Source: Tundrisphaera lichenicola | GTDB taxonomy: Bacteria > Planctomycetota > Planctomycetia > Isosphaerales > Isosphaeraceae | Length of the DNA: 64,000 nucleotides | Direction: 5' to 3' | Assembly (NCBI RefSeq): GCF_051175385.1 | Contig: NZ_CP195106.1 | Location: forward strand, 2,790,001-2,854,000 | Shown: piece after piece, positions 24,548 through 33,402 of the stretch | Position numbering within the stretch: the stretch's first letter is position 1 | Layout: every line of letters starts with the position of its first letter | The notes under the pieces: model-generated | The model's database searches: none | The model's input: the letters and a program-made list of their open reading frames with translations, nothing else | What the model was told of the DNA's origin: nothing | Translations under genes and position numbers: made by a program

Positions 24548-26404
24548 ATGAACGTCCTGGAACAGCTTCGCCGAGCCTTCGCCGCCGCGACCCCCGAAGG
24601 GGGCGATCCTCAGGTCTTCGCCTCGGCCGTCCGACCGAGCACCGACCCGAAGTTCGGCGACTACCAGGCCAACGGTTGCATGGCGATCGCCAAGGCCGCG
24701 AAGAAGAACCCGCGCGAGCTGGCGCAGGTCGCCGCCTCATCGGTCGACCTCGAACCGATGGCTGGGACCCCCGAGGTGGCCGGCCCGGGATTCCTCAACA
24801 TTCGGCTCCATGACGAATGGATCTCCCGGACCCTGGGCGACCTCCTGGTCGACGACGGGCTGGGCCTGACCCCGCCCGAGCATCCGAAGACGGTCGTGAT
24901 CGACTATTCCTCTCCCAACGTCGCCAAGCCTATGCACGTCGGGCACCTCCGGTCGACCGTGATTGGCGAGAGCCTATCTCGGATCTACTCGGCCCTGGGC
25001 CACAAGGTCATTCGGGACAACCACCTGGGCGATTGGGGATCGCAGTTCGGGATGATCCTCTGGGGCTGGAAGAATCACCGGGACGAGGCCGCATACGCCG
25101 CCGACCCCGTCGCCGAACTCTCCCGGCTCTACCGGCTGGCCCAGGCCCGGATCAAGCCCGGCGAGACTCTCCGCGAGCGATACGGCAAGGCGATCACCCT
25201 CGACGAGGAAGGCAAGGCCGGCGAGGCCGCCGCCCTGTTCGATAAGCTGGCCGAAGGTACCGAAGACTCCTTCGAGGACGTGGCCCGGCGGATCGCGGCC
25301 TCGCGAGAAGTGGCCGACGCCACCCGCGCCGAGACCGTGAAGCTGCACGCGGGCGACTACGAGAACCGGGTCCTCTGGGACCAGTTCATGCCCCACTGCC
25401 TGGCGGCCCTCCAGGCCGTCTACGACCGACTCGACATCCACCACGATGTCCACCTCGGGGAGAGCTTCTACGACCCGATGCTTGCCGGGGTCGTCGAGGA
25501 TCTGCAAGCCAAGGGGCTGGCCGTCCCGAGCGAGGGGGCGACCGTCGTCTTCTCCGAAGGGTTCAAGGCCCCCTTCATCGTCCGGAAGCGGGACGGGGCC
25601 TACAACTACGCGACCACCGACCTCGCCACCATCCAGTACCGGAAGTCGACCTGGAATCCCGACCTCCTCCTTTATGTGGTCGACCATCGCCAGGGGGACC
25701 ACTTCAAGCAGCTCTTCACGGTCGCGAAGAAGTGGGGCTATGGCGAGATCGCGATGGAGCATGTCGCCTTCGGGACGGTCCTCGGGCAGGATCGACGGCC
25801 CTACAAGACCCGCGACGGCGACGTGATCGGCCTGGAGTCGCTCCTGGACGAGGCGATCTCCGAGGCCCGGAAAGTCGTGGACGGGACCAGCGCCCATCTC
25901 CCCGAGGAGGAGCGTCGGAAGATCTCCGAGGTCGTCGGCCTGGGCGCGATCAAGTACGCCGACCTCTCGCAGAACCGGCTGAGCGACTATGTCTTCGACA
26001 TGGCCAAGATGGTCGCCCTGAACGGCAACACCGCCACGTACCTGCAATATGCCTACGCCCGGATCCGGAGCATCTTCCGGAAGGGAGGGTTCACCCCGGA
26101 GGCGATCCGAGAGGCCCGGCCGGCGATTGCCCTGTCGAACCCCGCCGAGCGGGGCCTGGCCCTCCGGATCCTCCGCTTTCCCGAGACCCTGGAATTCGCC
26201 GCGGCCGAATTGAAGCCGAATGCCCTGGCCGACTACCTGTTCGACCTGGCCAATGCCTACAGCACGTTTTACGAAGAATGCCCCGTCCTGAAGGCCGAGT
26301 CGCCCGAGCGGCGTGACAGCCGCCTGGCCCTGATCGACCTGGCGGCGCGGACGCTGGAAGCGGGCCTGAAGCTGCTGGGGATCGGGGTCGTCGAGGAGAT
26401 GTGA
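24548..26404 (+). CDS. argS: arginyl-tRNA synthetase
   Basis: 618 residues. Charges tRNA-Arg. Seen: N-terminal Add1 domain with DYQANGCMAIAK, then the class I motif SSPNVAKPMHVGHLRSTVIG carrying the HVGH version of HIGH, DNHLGDWGSQFGMI (arginine binding), VFSEGFKAPFIVRKRDGAYN, YVVDHRQGDHFKQLF and FGTVLGQDRRPYKTRDGDV, where the KMSKS loop is degenerate as in many ArgRS. The C-terminal helical domain has YLQYAYARIRSIFRK. The ATG has no obvious Shine-Dalgarno. Confidence 0.96.
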   Translation: MNVLEQLRRAFAAATPEGGDPQVFASAVRPSTDPKFGDYQANGCMAIAKAAKKNPRELAQVAASSVDLEPMAGTPEVAGPGFLNIRLHDEWISRTLGDLLVDDGLGLTPPEHPKTVVIDYSSPNVAKPMHVGHLRSTVIGESLSRIYSALGHKVIRDNHLGDWGSQFGMILWGWKNHRDEAAYAADPVAELSRLYRLAQARIKPGETLRERYGKAITLDEEGKAGEAAALFDKLAEGTEDSFEDVARRIAASREVADATRAETVKLHAGDYENRVLWDQFMPHCLAALQAVYDRLDIHHDVHLGESFYDPMLAGVVEDLQAKGLAVPSEGATVVFSEGFKAPFIVRKRDGAYNYATTDLATIQYRKSTWNPDLLLYVVDHRQGDHFKQLFTVAKKWGYGEIAMEHVAFGTVLGQDRRPYKTRDGDVIGLESLLDEAISEARKVVDGTSAHLPEEERRKISEVVGLGAIKYADLSQNRLSDYVFDMAKMVALNGNTATYLQYAYARIRSIFRKGGFTPEAIREARPAIALSNPAERGLALRILRFPETLEFAAAELKPNALADYLFDLANAYSTFYEECPVLKAESPERRDSRLALIDLAARTLEAGLKLLGIGVVEEM

Positions 26405-26428
26405 GGCGGGGCTGTCACCCTTGGCCCG

Positions 26429-26455
26429 AGGCCGCCGAACCGCGATCGGCGGCCT
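26429..26455. terminator. hairpin between argS and msrB
   Basis: AGGCCGCCG and CGGCGGCCT form a perfect 9-bp stem around a 9-base loop between two convergent genes. No U tract on either strand. Confidence 0.5.
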
Positions 26456-26480
26456 GGTTCCAGCCTCGAGATCCGACGGA

Positions 26481-27083
26481 TCACTTCGGGTCCGCGGTTT
26501 CGGCCTTCACTTCCTTGTCCGAGTCCGACTTCTCTTCCTTCTTGACCGCTTCCTTCTTGTCCTCTTCCTTCTTCTGGGTCTTCGCACTGGCCTTGGCAGG
26601 GGTATCCTTGGCGAACTTCAAGGCCGCGGAGTTCATGCAGAACCGGAGTCCGGTCGGGGCGGGACCGTCGTCGAAGACGTGGCCGAGGTGGGCACCGCAG
26701 GTATTGCACATGACCTCGGTCCGGGCATAGCCGAGCTTGTAGTCGGTCGAGGTGTCGACGTTCGCCTTGTCGTAGGGGGCGTAGAAGCTGGGCCAACCGG
26801 TCCCCGATTCGAACTTGGTCCTCGAGCTGAAGAGCGCCGTGCCGCAGCAGACGCACTCGTAGATCCCCTTCGCCTTGTTATGCAGGAGCTTGCCCGAACC
26901 CGCCGGCTCGGTGGCGGCCTGGCGAGTGACCAGGTACTGCTCGCGAGTGAGGAGCTTCCTCCATTCGGCGTCGGACTTCACGACCTTCCGAGGCTTGCCT
27001 TCCCCTTCCTGGGCGAAGGCCAGGGCGACGAAGCCGGAGGTGATCGAGGCGATGAGGATGATGCGGAGGGCTCGGACGTTCAT
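26481..27083 (-). CDS. msrB: exported peptide-methionine (R)-S-oxide reductase
   Basis: 200 residues from ATG 27083, with GGAG 8 bases upstream. Signal peptide ALRIILIASITSGFVALAFA, so it repairs R-methionine sulfoxide outside the cytoplasm. MsrB fold: EWRKLLTREQYLVTR, YECVCCGTALF and MCNTCGAHLGHVF (two CxxC zinc sites), GTGWPSF, and the catalytic Cys in RFCMNSAALKF. The last 45 residues are a Lys/Glu/Ala-rich charged tail not seen in the core family, possibly a wall or protein tether. Outward reductant supply (DsbD/CcdA type) is not visible nearby. Confidence 0.92.
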   Translation of the reverse strand: MNVRALRIILIASITSGFVALAFAQEGEGKPRKVVKSDAEWRKLLTREQYLVTRQAATEPAGSGKLLHNKAKGIYECVCCGTALFSSRTKFESGTGWPSFYAPYDKANVDTSTDYKLGYARTEVMCNTCGAHLGHVFDDGPAPTGLRFCMNSAALKFAKDTPAKASAKTQKKEEDKKEAVKKEEKSDSDKEVKAETADPK

Positions 27084-27291
27084 GGCGAAACTCCTGGTCG
27101 CGACCGATTGGGCGGGGACGGTCACCGTCTTGCCGATCGAGCGTCGGGATGATTCCCAGTACGATCTCATTGTCCGACGAGTTCGAAGCTGGTGCAAGGT
27201 CGATGCCCGCCTCCCCCTTGCCCGCAGGCCGGAGGGAGCCTACCCTTTCGCACGGAGCGATCCGCCCGACACCCGGAGCCCGGAGGCACGC

Positions 27292-28203
27292 ATGAGAATC
27301 CCGACCGGCCTCGCATCCCCACTCCTCGCATTCCTGATCGGCCTCGCCGGGCCGGCCGAGGCCGAGGATTTCCCCAAGGATCTGGTCTCCTGGACCCCCA
27401 GCCCGGCCAATCCTGTTTTCGCGGGGACCGGACTCGATCGGGGGTGGGACCGCCTGATCCGCGAGCGGGGCTGGATCCTGGAAGAGGACGGCCTCTTCCA
27501 CCTCTGGTACACCGGATACAACGACGACCGATCCCCGAACCGAAACCTGGGCTACGCCATTTCGCTCGATGGCCTGAACTGGCATCGATGGCCGTCCAAC
27601 CCGATCGTGTCGACCTCCTGGGTCGAGGATGTCTGCGTGGTCAAGCACGACGGCATCTACCAGATGTTCGCCGAAGGGGAACGGGACATCGCCCACCGCT
27701 TGACGTCTACCGACGGGATCCACTGGAAGGAGGAAGGGCCCCTCGACATCCGGAAGGTCGACGGGACTTCGATCCCGCCCGGCCCCCGTGGGACGCCGAC
27801 GGCCTTCTTCGAGGACGGGACCTGGTTCCTCCTCTACGAGCGCGGGGACCGAGGCGACTGGCTGGCGACCTCGACCGACCTCAAGGTCTGGACCAACAAG
27901 CAGGACGAGCCGGTGCTCGCCATGGGTCCCGACGCGTACGACAAGTATGCCGTGGCCATCAACCAGGTCATCAGACGAGACGGGGTCTACTACGCCTACT
28001 ATCACGCCAACGCCCATAACCCCTGGCAGAAGGACTGGACGACCAACATCGCACGTTCCCGGGACCTGATCCACTGGGAAAAATACCCAGGAAACCCGCT
28101 GATCCTTAACAACTCGTCGAGCAGTCAGCTCGTACCGATCGGCGGCCGGGGCCGTCTCTACACCATGCACCCCGAGGTCCGGGCCTTCGAGCCCGAGAAA
28201 TGA
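27292..28203 (+). CDS. secreted GH43/GH32-like beta-propeller glycosidase
   Basis: 303 residues from ATG 27292 (GGAGG 5 bases upstream). Signal peptide with PLLAFLIGLAGPAEAE. The body is a run of propeller blades with recurring WxxxxxNPV and SxDGxxW patterns: WTPSPANPVFAG, FHLWYTGYNDDRSP, SLDGLNWHRWPSNPIV, STDGIHWKEEGPL, TPTAFFEDGTWFLLYERG, RSRDLIHWEKYPGNP. This is typical of five-bladed GH43/GH62/GH32/GH68 superfamily and GH130-like proteins. Substrate cannot be inferred. It stands alone, divergent from msrB. Confidence 0.75.
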   Translation: MRIPTGLASPLLAFLIGLAGPAEAEDFPKDLVSWTPSPANPVFAGTGLDRGWDRLIRERGWILEEDGLFHLWYTGYNDDRSPNRNLGYAISLDGLNWHRWPSNPIVSTSWVEDVCVVKHDGIYQMFAEGERDIAHRLTSTDGIHWKEEGPLDIRKVDGTSIPPGPRGTPTAFFEDGTWFLLYERGDRGDWLATSTDLKVWTNKQDEPVLAMGPDAYDKYAVAINQVIRRDGVYYAYYHANAHNPWQKDWTTNIARSRDLIHWEKYPGNPLILNNSSSSQLVPIGGRGRLYTMHPEVRAFEPEK

Positions 28204-28211
28204 CGGTCGAT

Positions 28212-28244
28212 GGCTCGACGGCCGAACGGATCGGCCATCGAGCC
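28212..28244. terminator. hairpin between convergent genes
   Basis: GGCTCGA with GGCCG pair with CGGCC with TCGAGCC, one internal mismatch and a 7-base loop, 8 bases after the glycosidase stop and before the end of the RidA-like gene. No U tract. Confidence 0.5.
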
Positions 28245-28254
28245 CCGGCCGGGT

Positions 28255-28716
28255 TCAATCCTTGACCTCGAAGATCGCCTCGATCTCGACGGCGATCCCT
28301 CCCGGAAGGGCGGAGACCCCGAAGGCGCTCCGGGCTCCCTTGCCCGATTCGCCGAAGACCTCGACCATCAGATCGGAGAAGCCGTTGATGACCTTGGGAT
28401 GGTCGAGGAAGTCGGGGGCGCTATTGACCAGGCCCAGGACCTTGATCAACCGGGAGACCTTGTCGAGCGAGCCGAGGGTCGACCGGACGGTCGCCAGGAT
28501 GGCCAGTCCGGTCTGCCGGGCGGCGGCGTGACCCGCCTCCAGATCGAGCCCGGCGCCGAGCTTGCCCAGGTGCAGCGTCCCGTCCGGGCGGAGTGGGCCG
28601 TGACCCGAGACATAAAGGAGATTGCCCTGGCGGACGGCCGTCACGTAGGTCGCAACCGGCTTGGGAGCGGGCGGCAGGGTCAGGTTCAGTTCGGTCAGGC
28701 GGGCTTCGGCTCCCAT
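28255..28716 (-). CDS. RidA/YjgF-family protein (long YjgH-like type)
   Basis: 153 residues. Matches the longer YjgF/YER057c/UK114-like group: LPPAPKPVATYVTAVRQGNL, LYVSGHGPLRPDGTLHLGKL, ARQTGLAILATVRSTLGSLD, VINGFSDLMVEVFGESGKGA and RSAFGVSALPGGIAVEIEAI. RidA proteins hydrolyse reactive enamine/imine intermediates; this subgroup's substrate is less certain. The RidA arginine (in ARSAF) is present. Trimeric cytoplasmic protein by family. No operon partner with obvious PLP chemistry is adjacent. Confidence 0.85.
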   Translation of the reverse strand: MGAEARLTELNLTLPPAPKPVATYVTAVRQGNLLYVSGHGPLRPDGTLHLGKLGAGLDLEAGHAAARQTGLAILATVRSTLGSLDKVSRLIKVLGLVNSAPDFLDHPKVINGFSDLMVEVFGESGKGARSAFGVSALPGGIAVEIEAIFEVKD

Positions 28717-28798
28717 GGCACGGTCATCCTTCAGGTGGTTCGAGTTCGGTGGTGAGGGCTCCGGTCGGGCTCGACGCTAACCCACGACCCGTGCGAAA

Positions 28799-29224
28799 TC
28801 AACCACCACGACCGACCTTGCGAGCCGAGAGGGGAATCAGGTCTGGTTCGACGAAGGTCAAGCGAGCACGATCCGAGAAGAGTGTCTCGCGGCGATAGTG
28901 GCGAAGTAGGGCCGGAAGGGCCCGATCGAGCAATTCGGGAGCCCGTTCGCGGAATTCGGCGTAGGTCTCCCATCGTCCGCCCGACTCCCTCTCGGAGTCG
29001 ATCAAGGCGAGCATGGCGAGTGTGATGGTCTCGTGATAGGCATCCGGCTTCCGGATCACCGCGTCGTTGTAGCGGCGGATCCCCGCCCGGACGATCGGGA
29101 TCACCTCGTCCAGCGGCCTGCGGCCGAGGTAGAGCCAGGCCATCCGGACGTGAGCCTCGTGGGTCCAATCCTCGCGAGGGATCCGGCAGTCCTCGAAAGC
29201 GGCCAGGAACTCTTCGTCCGTCAT
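28799..29224 (-). CDS. conserved helical protein with WTHEAHVRMA motif, unknown
   Basis: 141 residues from ATG 29224 with GGAG 7 bases upstream; the frame is open further but without homology-like sequence. All-helical, with EEFLAAFEDCRIPREDWTHE then AHVRMAWLYLGRRPLDEVIP, YNDAVIRKPDAYHETITLAM and ALLRHYRRETLFSD. Conserved histidines in WTHEAH and YHET could be a metal site. I have seen this pattern in conserved hypothetical proteins of diverse bacteria but cannot name a family. It is divergent from the Uma2 gene. Confidence 0.7.
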   Translation of the reverse strand: MTDEEFLAAFEDCRIPREDWTHEAHVRMAWLYLGRRPLDEVIPIVRAGIRRYNDAVIRKPDAYHETITLAMLALIDSERESGGRWETYAEFRERAPELLDRALPALLRHYRRETLFSDRARLTFVEPDLIPLSARKVGRGG

Positions 29225-29345
29225 CGGCGATCTCCCTCGCGACTCGTCGAGGACCGCCCCGGATCGACCCGGCGGGCGGCGTCGCCAGAGTTGACACCCC
29301 GCGTTATGATAGGGTTCTCGGCTTCCCAAGCGAAGAGGTAACGTC

Positions 29346-30014
29346 ATGGCGACCGTCACCCCTGCTCGATCAACCATCCCCGTCGGGGCGACCTTGCACA
29401 ACGTCGCTTGGGCGACCTATTGCAAGCTCCGCGACGAGCCGGCGAACGATCACGTCCGGATGACCTACCTGGATGGAGAGTTGACGATCGTGTCGCCGCA
29501 TCTTGTTCATGATTATGATTCTCGCCGAATCATGTTGGTCGTTCTGGCTGTCTCTCGTGCCTACCGAATCCGATGCATGGTCGTGGGAACGACGACACTC
29601 CGGAAGAAAGGTCGAGGCCCAATTCAGGGCGCGGCTAAGGAACCCGATGAGGGATTCTACCTGGGGGAAGACGTCGCCCGAATCCGAGGCAAACAGGTGC
29701 TCGACCTGACCATCGATCCTCCCCCCACCCTGGCCCTCGAAGTGGACCATTCGGCGAACTCGGAGGCCGCGTTGCCGACCTATCCCCGGATCGGCGTGCC
29801 GGAGGTCTGGCGGCTCGACGTGAAAGAACAGTCCCTTTGGTTTGGTCGCCTGGCAGGGGATCACTACGAGGAGATCGACCGGAGTCCTAGCCTTCCTCGC
29901 CTGACTCCGGCACTGGTACTTCAGGCGCTCGAAGCCCGAATGCAACAACCCGATGACATCGAATGGCTCGACTGGCTCGACCAATGGGCCAGGGATCTCC
30001 CCGAGGCGGACTGA
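29346..30014 (+). CDS. Uma2-family putative endonuclease
   Basis: 222 residues, near the usual Uma2/DUF820 length. Core seen: VRMTYLDGELTIVSP, EPDEGFYLGEDVARIRGKQ, LTIDPPPTLALEVDHSANSE and YPRIGVPEVWRLDV. The acidic residues in EPDEGFY and LEVD match the PD-(D/E)XK nuclease site; the usual T/S of the EVDxT motif is S here. GAGG lies 7 bases before ATG. It is followed 47 bases later by aguB. Biological role unknown; compare the partial copy at 1-343. Confidence 0.85.
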   Translation: MATVTPARSTIPVGATLHNVAWATYCKLRDEPANDHVRMTYLDGELTIVSPHLVHDYDSRRIMLVVLAVSRAYRIRCMVVGTTTLRKKGRGPIQGAAKEPDEGFYLGEDVARIRGKQVLDLTIDPPPTLALEVDHSANSEAALPTYPRIGVPEVWRLDVKEQSLWFGRLAGDHYEEIDRSPSLPRLTPALVLQALEARMQQPDDIEWLDWLDQWARDLPEAD

Positions 30015-30061
30015 GACCGACCGAAATTCCCCGCGTTTCCCCCAAACCAAAGCCCGAGAAC

Positions 30062-30949
30062 ATGACTCGAATCGCTCGACCCGTCACCGTGGGCCTGGTC
30101 CAGATGCAGTGCTCGACCGACCCGGATGTCAACCTCCGGAGGGCCTGCGAATTCCTCCGGGAGGCGGCCGCGCGCGGGGCCCGGGTCGCCTGCCTGCCCG
30201 AGCTCTTCCGGACCCAGTATTTCTGCCAGGTCGAGGATCACAAGTTCTTCGAGCTGGCCGAGCCGATCCCCGGCCCGACCACCGAGGCCCTCTCGACGGT
30301 CGCTCGCGAGACGGGCATGGCCATCATGGGGTCGATGTTCGAGCGGAGGACGCCGGGGATCTACCACAACACGTCGGTCATCTTCGATGTCGACGGCTCG
30401 ATCCAGGGCCGATACCGGAAGATGCACATCCCCGACGACCCGCTCTACTACGAGAAGTTCTACTTCACGCCAGGCGACCTCGGATTCCAGGCGATCGCCA
30501 CCAAGCCCGCCGTCCTGGGGCCCCTGGTCTGCTGGGACCAGTGGTATCCCGAGGCCGCCCGCTTGACCGCCCTCAAGGGGGCCGAGATCCTCTTCTATCC
30601 GACCGCAATCGGCTGGCATCCGAGCGAGAAGGCCGAGTACGGCGAGGCCCAGTCCGACGCCTGGCACACCATGCAACGGGCCCACGCCATCAGCAACGGC
30701 ATCTACGTCATGGCGATCAACCGGATCGGCCACGAAGGGCCGGAAGACGGCGGGATCGAGTTCTGGGGCGGGACCTTCGCCGCCGACCCCTTCGGGCGGG
30801 TCATCGCTCGGGCCTCGGCCGACCGCGAAGAAGTCCTGATCGTCGAATGCGACCCGAAGCTCGCCGAGCAGACGCGGCAACACTGGCCGTTCCTCCGCGA
30901 CCGCCGGATTGATGCCTACGGGCCGATCACCCAGCGATTTTCGGATTAA
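30062..30949 (+). CDS. aguB: N-carbamoylputrescine amidase
   Basis: 295 residues. Nitrilase-superfamily enzyme that converts N-carbamoylputrescine to putrescine, CO2 and ammonia. The Glu-Lys-Cys triad is visible: Glu47 in CLPELFRTQYF, Lys120 in GRYRKMHIPDDP and Cys157 in LVCWDQWYPEAARL. The FYPTAIGWHP segment and GGTFAADPFGRV are typical of AguB. The agmatine deiminase aguA lies 77 bases downstream, so both steps from agmatine to putrescine are encoded together. No arginine decarboxylase is in the window. Confidence 0.93.
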   Translation: MTRIARPVTVGLVQMQCSTDPDVNLRRACEFLREAAARGARVACLPELFRTQYFCQVEDHKFFELAEPIPGPTTEALSTVARETGMAIMGSMFERRTPGIYHNTSVIFDVDGSIQGRYRKMHIPDDPLYYEKFYFTPGDLGFQAIATKPAVLGPLVCWDQWYPEAARLTALKGAEILFYPTAIGWHPSEKAEYGEAQSDAWHTMQRAHAISNGIYVMAINRIGHEGPEDGGIEFWGGTFAADPFGRVIARASADREEVLIVECDPKLAEQTRQHWPFLRDRRIDAYGPITQRFSD

Positions 30950-30988
30950 AGGCTGCTCCCCGATCGGCAACGGAAGCGACACTAAGGT

Positions 30989-31007
30989 TAGGGCAAGCTC
31001 TGCCCTA
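30989..31007. repeat. REP-like palindrome between aguB and aguA
   Basis: TAGGGCA and TGCCCTA are perfect 7-base inverted repeats around AGCTC. The sequence resembles the element at 24411-24428 (shared GGGC arms, AGC core and CTACG flank). It lies in the short gap inside the two-gene unit and could act as an attenuator or mRNA stabiliser. Confidence 0.5.
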
Positions 31008-31026
31008 CGCGGAGAAGGGCCCCATC

Positions 31027-32118
31027 ATGACCGAGACACCCGCCGCCCTGGGATACCGGATGCCCGCCGAGTGGGAACCCCACGAGGCCACCTGGATCGC
31101 CTGGCCCCACAACCGCGACGACTGGCCCGGCAAGTTCGCGCCGATCCCCTGGGTCTACGTCGAGATCGTCCGTCACCTCAGTCGGGTCGAGCGGGTCGAG
31201 ATCCTCATCAACGGCGGCAAGTCCGAGCGGCGGGCGATCGACAAGCTCCAGGCGGCGGGCGTCGACCTCGGGCAGGTCCGGTTCCATCGGGTCGAGACCG
31301 ACCGGATCTGGATGCGCGACTCGGGGCCGTCGTTCGTCGTCAAGGACGGCGAACCCGAGGCCTTGGGGCTGGTCCACTGGGAGTTCAACGCCTGGGCCAA
31401 ATACGACGATCACCTGAAGGATCGCCGGGTCCCCCGTTCGATCGGCAAGATCCTCGGTCGAGATCGGTGGAAGCCCTCGGTCGAAACCCCCGCCGATGGG
31501 GGAGATCCCGCACGAGTGGTCCTGGAGGGGGGATCGATCGATGTCAACGGTAAGGGCACGGTCCTGACCACCGAGGAATGTCTGCTCGGCGAAGTCCAGG
31601 CCCGGAACCCCCGACTGGATCGCCCGGGGATCGAGCGAGTCCTGGCCGACTACCTGGGCACGCCCCACGTCGTCTGGCTCAACCAGGGGATCGCGGGCGA
31701 CGACACCCACGGGCACGTCGACGACCTCGCACGATTCGTCGCCCCCTCGACGGTGGCCCTGGCGGTGGAGTCGGACCCATCGGACGAGAACTACGGCCCC
31801 TTACGGGAGAATCTCGAACGGCTCCGGAACGCGGTCGACCAGGATGGGCAGCCCCTCCGGGTGATCGAGTTGCCGATGCCCCGACCGGTGATCTTCGAGG
31901 GGCGTCGCCTACCGGCCAGCTACGCTAATTTCTACATCGCCAACGGCCTGGTCCTGGTCCCGACCTTCAACGACCCGGCCGATCGCGAGGCCCTTTCGCT
32001 TCTGGCCTCGGCCTTCCCGGACCGCGAGGTCGTCGGGATCCACGCCGTCGACCTGGTCTGGGGCCTGGGGACCCTCCACTGCCTGACCCAGCAGCAGCCG
32101 CGCACCCCCGGCGGCTGA
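31027..32118 (+). CDS. aguA: agmatine deiminase
   Basis: 363 residues. Converts agmatine to N-carbamoylputrescine and ammonia. Peptidyl-arginine-deiminase fold with ETDRIWMRDSGPSFVV, the LEGGSIDVNGKGT turn, HGHVDDLARFV with the catalytic histidine, NFYIANGLVLVPTFND and the catalytic Cys352 in GLGTLHCLTQQQP. AAGGG lies 7 bases before the ATG. Pairs with aguB immediately upstream. The product putrescine may serve polyamine synthesis; use of agmatine as a nitrogen source is also possible. Confidence 0.94.
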   Translation: MTETPAALGYRMPAEWEPHEATWIAWPHNRDDWPGKFAPIPWVYVEIVRHLSRVERVEILINGGKSERRAIDKLQAAGVDLGQVRFHRVETDRIWMRDSGPSFVVKDGEPEALGLVHWEFNAWAKYDDHLKDRRVPRSIGKILGRDRWKPSVETPADGGDPARVVLEGGSIDVNGKGTVLTTEECLLGEVQARNPRLDRPGIERVLADYLGTPHVVWLNQGIAGDDTHGHVDDLARFVAPSTVALAVESDPSDENYGPLRENLERLRNAVDQDGQPLRVIELPMPRPVIFEGRRLPASYANFYIANGLVLVPTFNDPADREALSLLASAFPDREVVGIHAVDLVWGLGTLHCLTQQQPRTPGG

Positions 32119-32130
32119 GGGTCCGGCCGA

Positions 32131-33114
32131 TCAAGGCTCGTCGCGGAGCCGGGCGGCGGTTCGCTGGATCAGGCGTTTCACCTTGGCACCATACTCGAGG
32201 ATGCTGGCGGTCGTGATCGAGCCGTTGATGTGATGCACGAAGGGCCGGGCCGTCTTCCCGCCGTAGATGTAATTGCCCCACCGGGCGTGGGCGATGTGGA
32301 AGCCCTCGTTGAAAATGTCCCGATTGTAGGCGAAATACAGCTTCTCTTCGACCCCATGCGAGCGGCTTCCGGGCTCGGGCCCGATGATCGGCAGCCAATC
32401 CTTCCGCCACTTGCTGATCCGCGCCACGTGGGCCTGATTCGACCACGAGCTGGTCCGGGTCAGCGGAAGTTCTGGGATCCTGTCCTCGGGCTGGATCATG
32501 TGGTCCCACATATAATAAGAGTCGTTAGTCCTCATATTGAAGCGGACGTGGTTGACGAAGTCATACTTGTCGAACACATCCAGGAGTTCCTCGATCTTGA
32601 CCGGCCGCAGGAAGGCCCAGTCGTGCTCCAGGAACATGAGGTAGGGCGTCGTGGCGGCGTCGATGCCCTCGATCAAGTTTTTCTTGAGGCCCGATTGCGG
32701 TCGGACGTACAGCTCCAGCTTAAACTTCGCCCCGAGCTTCTCGAGGTTGGCCAGATACTTCTGACCCCGCACGCCCCCGTCGGCCGGCTGGTCATAGTAA
32801 ACCAGATGGCGACATCCATCGACGTTCAGCTTCTTCCGCAGGATCTTGACCGACGATTCGATGACCGAAGTCGAGGGGGCCGAGGGGAGGAGGTGCGTGG
32901 TAGTGACGATCGTCAGGCGATCTTTCATCGGCGGTCGGGCCGGACTCGACACGTTTGTCCTCCACTTCGGGCGAGGCTCGGCGACTGGGACGACCGTCTC
33001 ATTCGGCGGCGAATCCGGGCTTAGGCCGGTTTGGGCCTGCCTTGTATTGCTCATAGACGGGCGATTTAATCGCTTCATGGCCCTGCGACACTCCACGTAG
33101 CGGAATGAATGCAT
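32131..33114 (-). CDS. glycosyltransferase-like protein (GT-A type)
   Basis: 327 residues from ATG 33114, chosen because GAGG sits 6 bases upstream; later ATGs (33054, 32928) are possible and the GT fold itself starts near 32928 with DRLTIVTTTHLLPSAPS. Seen: VIESSVKILRKKL, LIEGIDAATTPYLMFLEHDW, an acidic EHD in the place of a DxD, and HARWGNYIYGGKTARPFVHH. No membrane segment. The substrate cannot be told; family-2-like or capsule-type transferases are closest. The sequence between 33115 and 33402 shows no feature except a mild AT-rich patch around 33150-33190. Confidence 0.6.
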   Translation of the reverse strand: MHSFRYVECRRAMKRLNRPSMSNTRQAQTGLSPDSPPNETVVPVAEPRPKWRTNVSSPARPPMKDRLTIVTTTHLLPSAPSTSVIESSVKILRKKLNVDGCRHLVYYDQPADGGVRGQKYLANLEKLGAKFKLELYVRPQSGLKKNLIEGIDAATTPYLMFLEHDWAFLRPVKIEELLDVFDKYDFVNHVRFNMRTNDSYYMWDHMIQPEDRIPELPLTRTSSWSNQAHVARISKWRKDWLPIIGPEPGSRSHGVEEKLYFAYNRDIFNEGFHIAHARWGNYIYGGKTARPFVHHINGSITTASILEYGAKVKRLIQRTAARLRDEP

Positions 33115-33402
33115 GCCGTTCCTCTCTGTCGGCAACATCGCGACTCGACTTGAAGAAATCTCCGTTCAATTTTGCATTATTCCAGTCTGTCCGGCCCCGA
33201 TCGACTCGAGCCGGGCGATCGTGGTCCGATTTCCCGAGCGAGAAAACCGCGTCCACCCGCTCCGGAGCGATCCGCTCGGGATGTCCGAGGATTGCTGGGT
33301 CTAGCCTTCCGATGAGCTCGCTATCCCTGGTACGAAGGTTCTCGCAGCCGGCCGGGCGGTTCGAGGACTGTCCAGGCCGGATTCCCCAATTTGGCACGGC
33401 TC

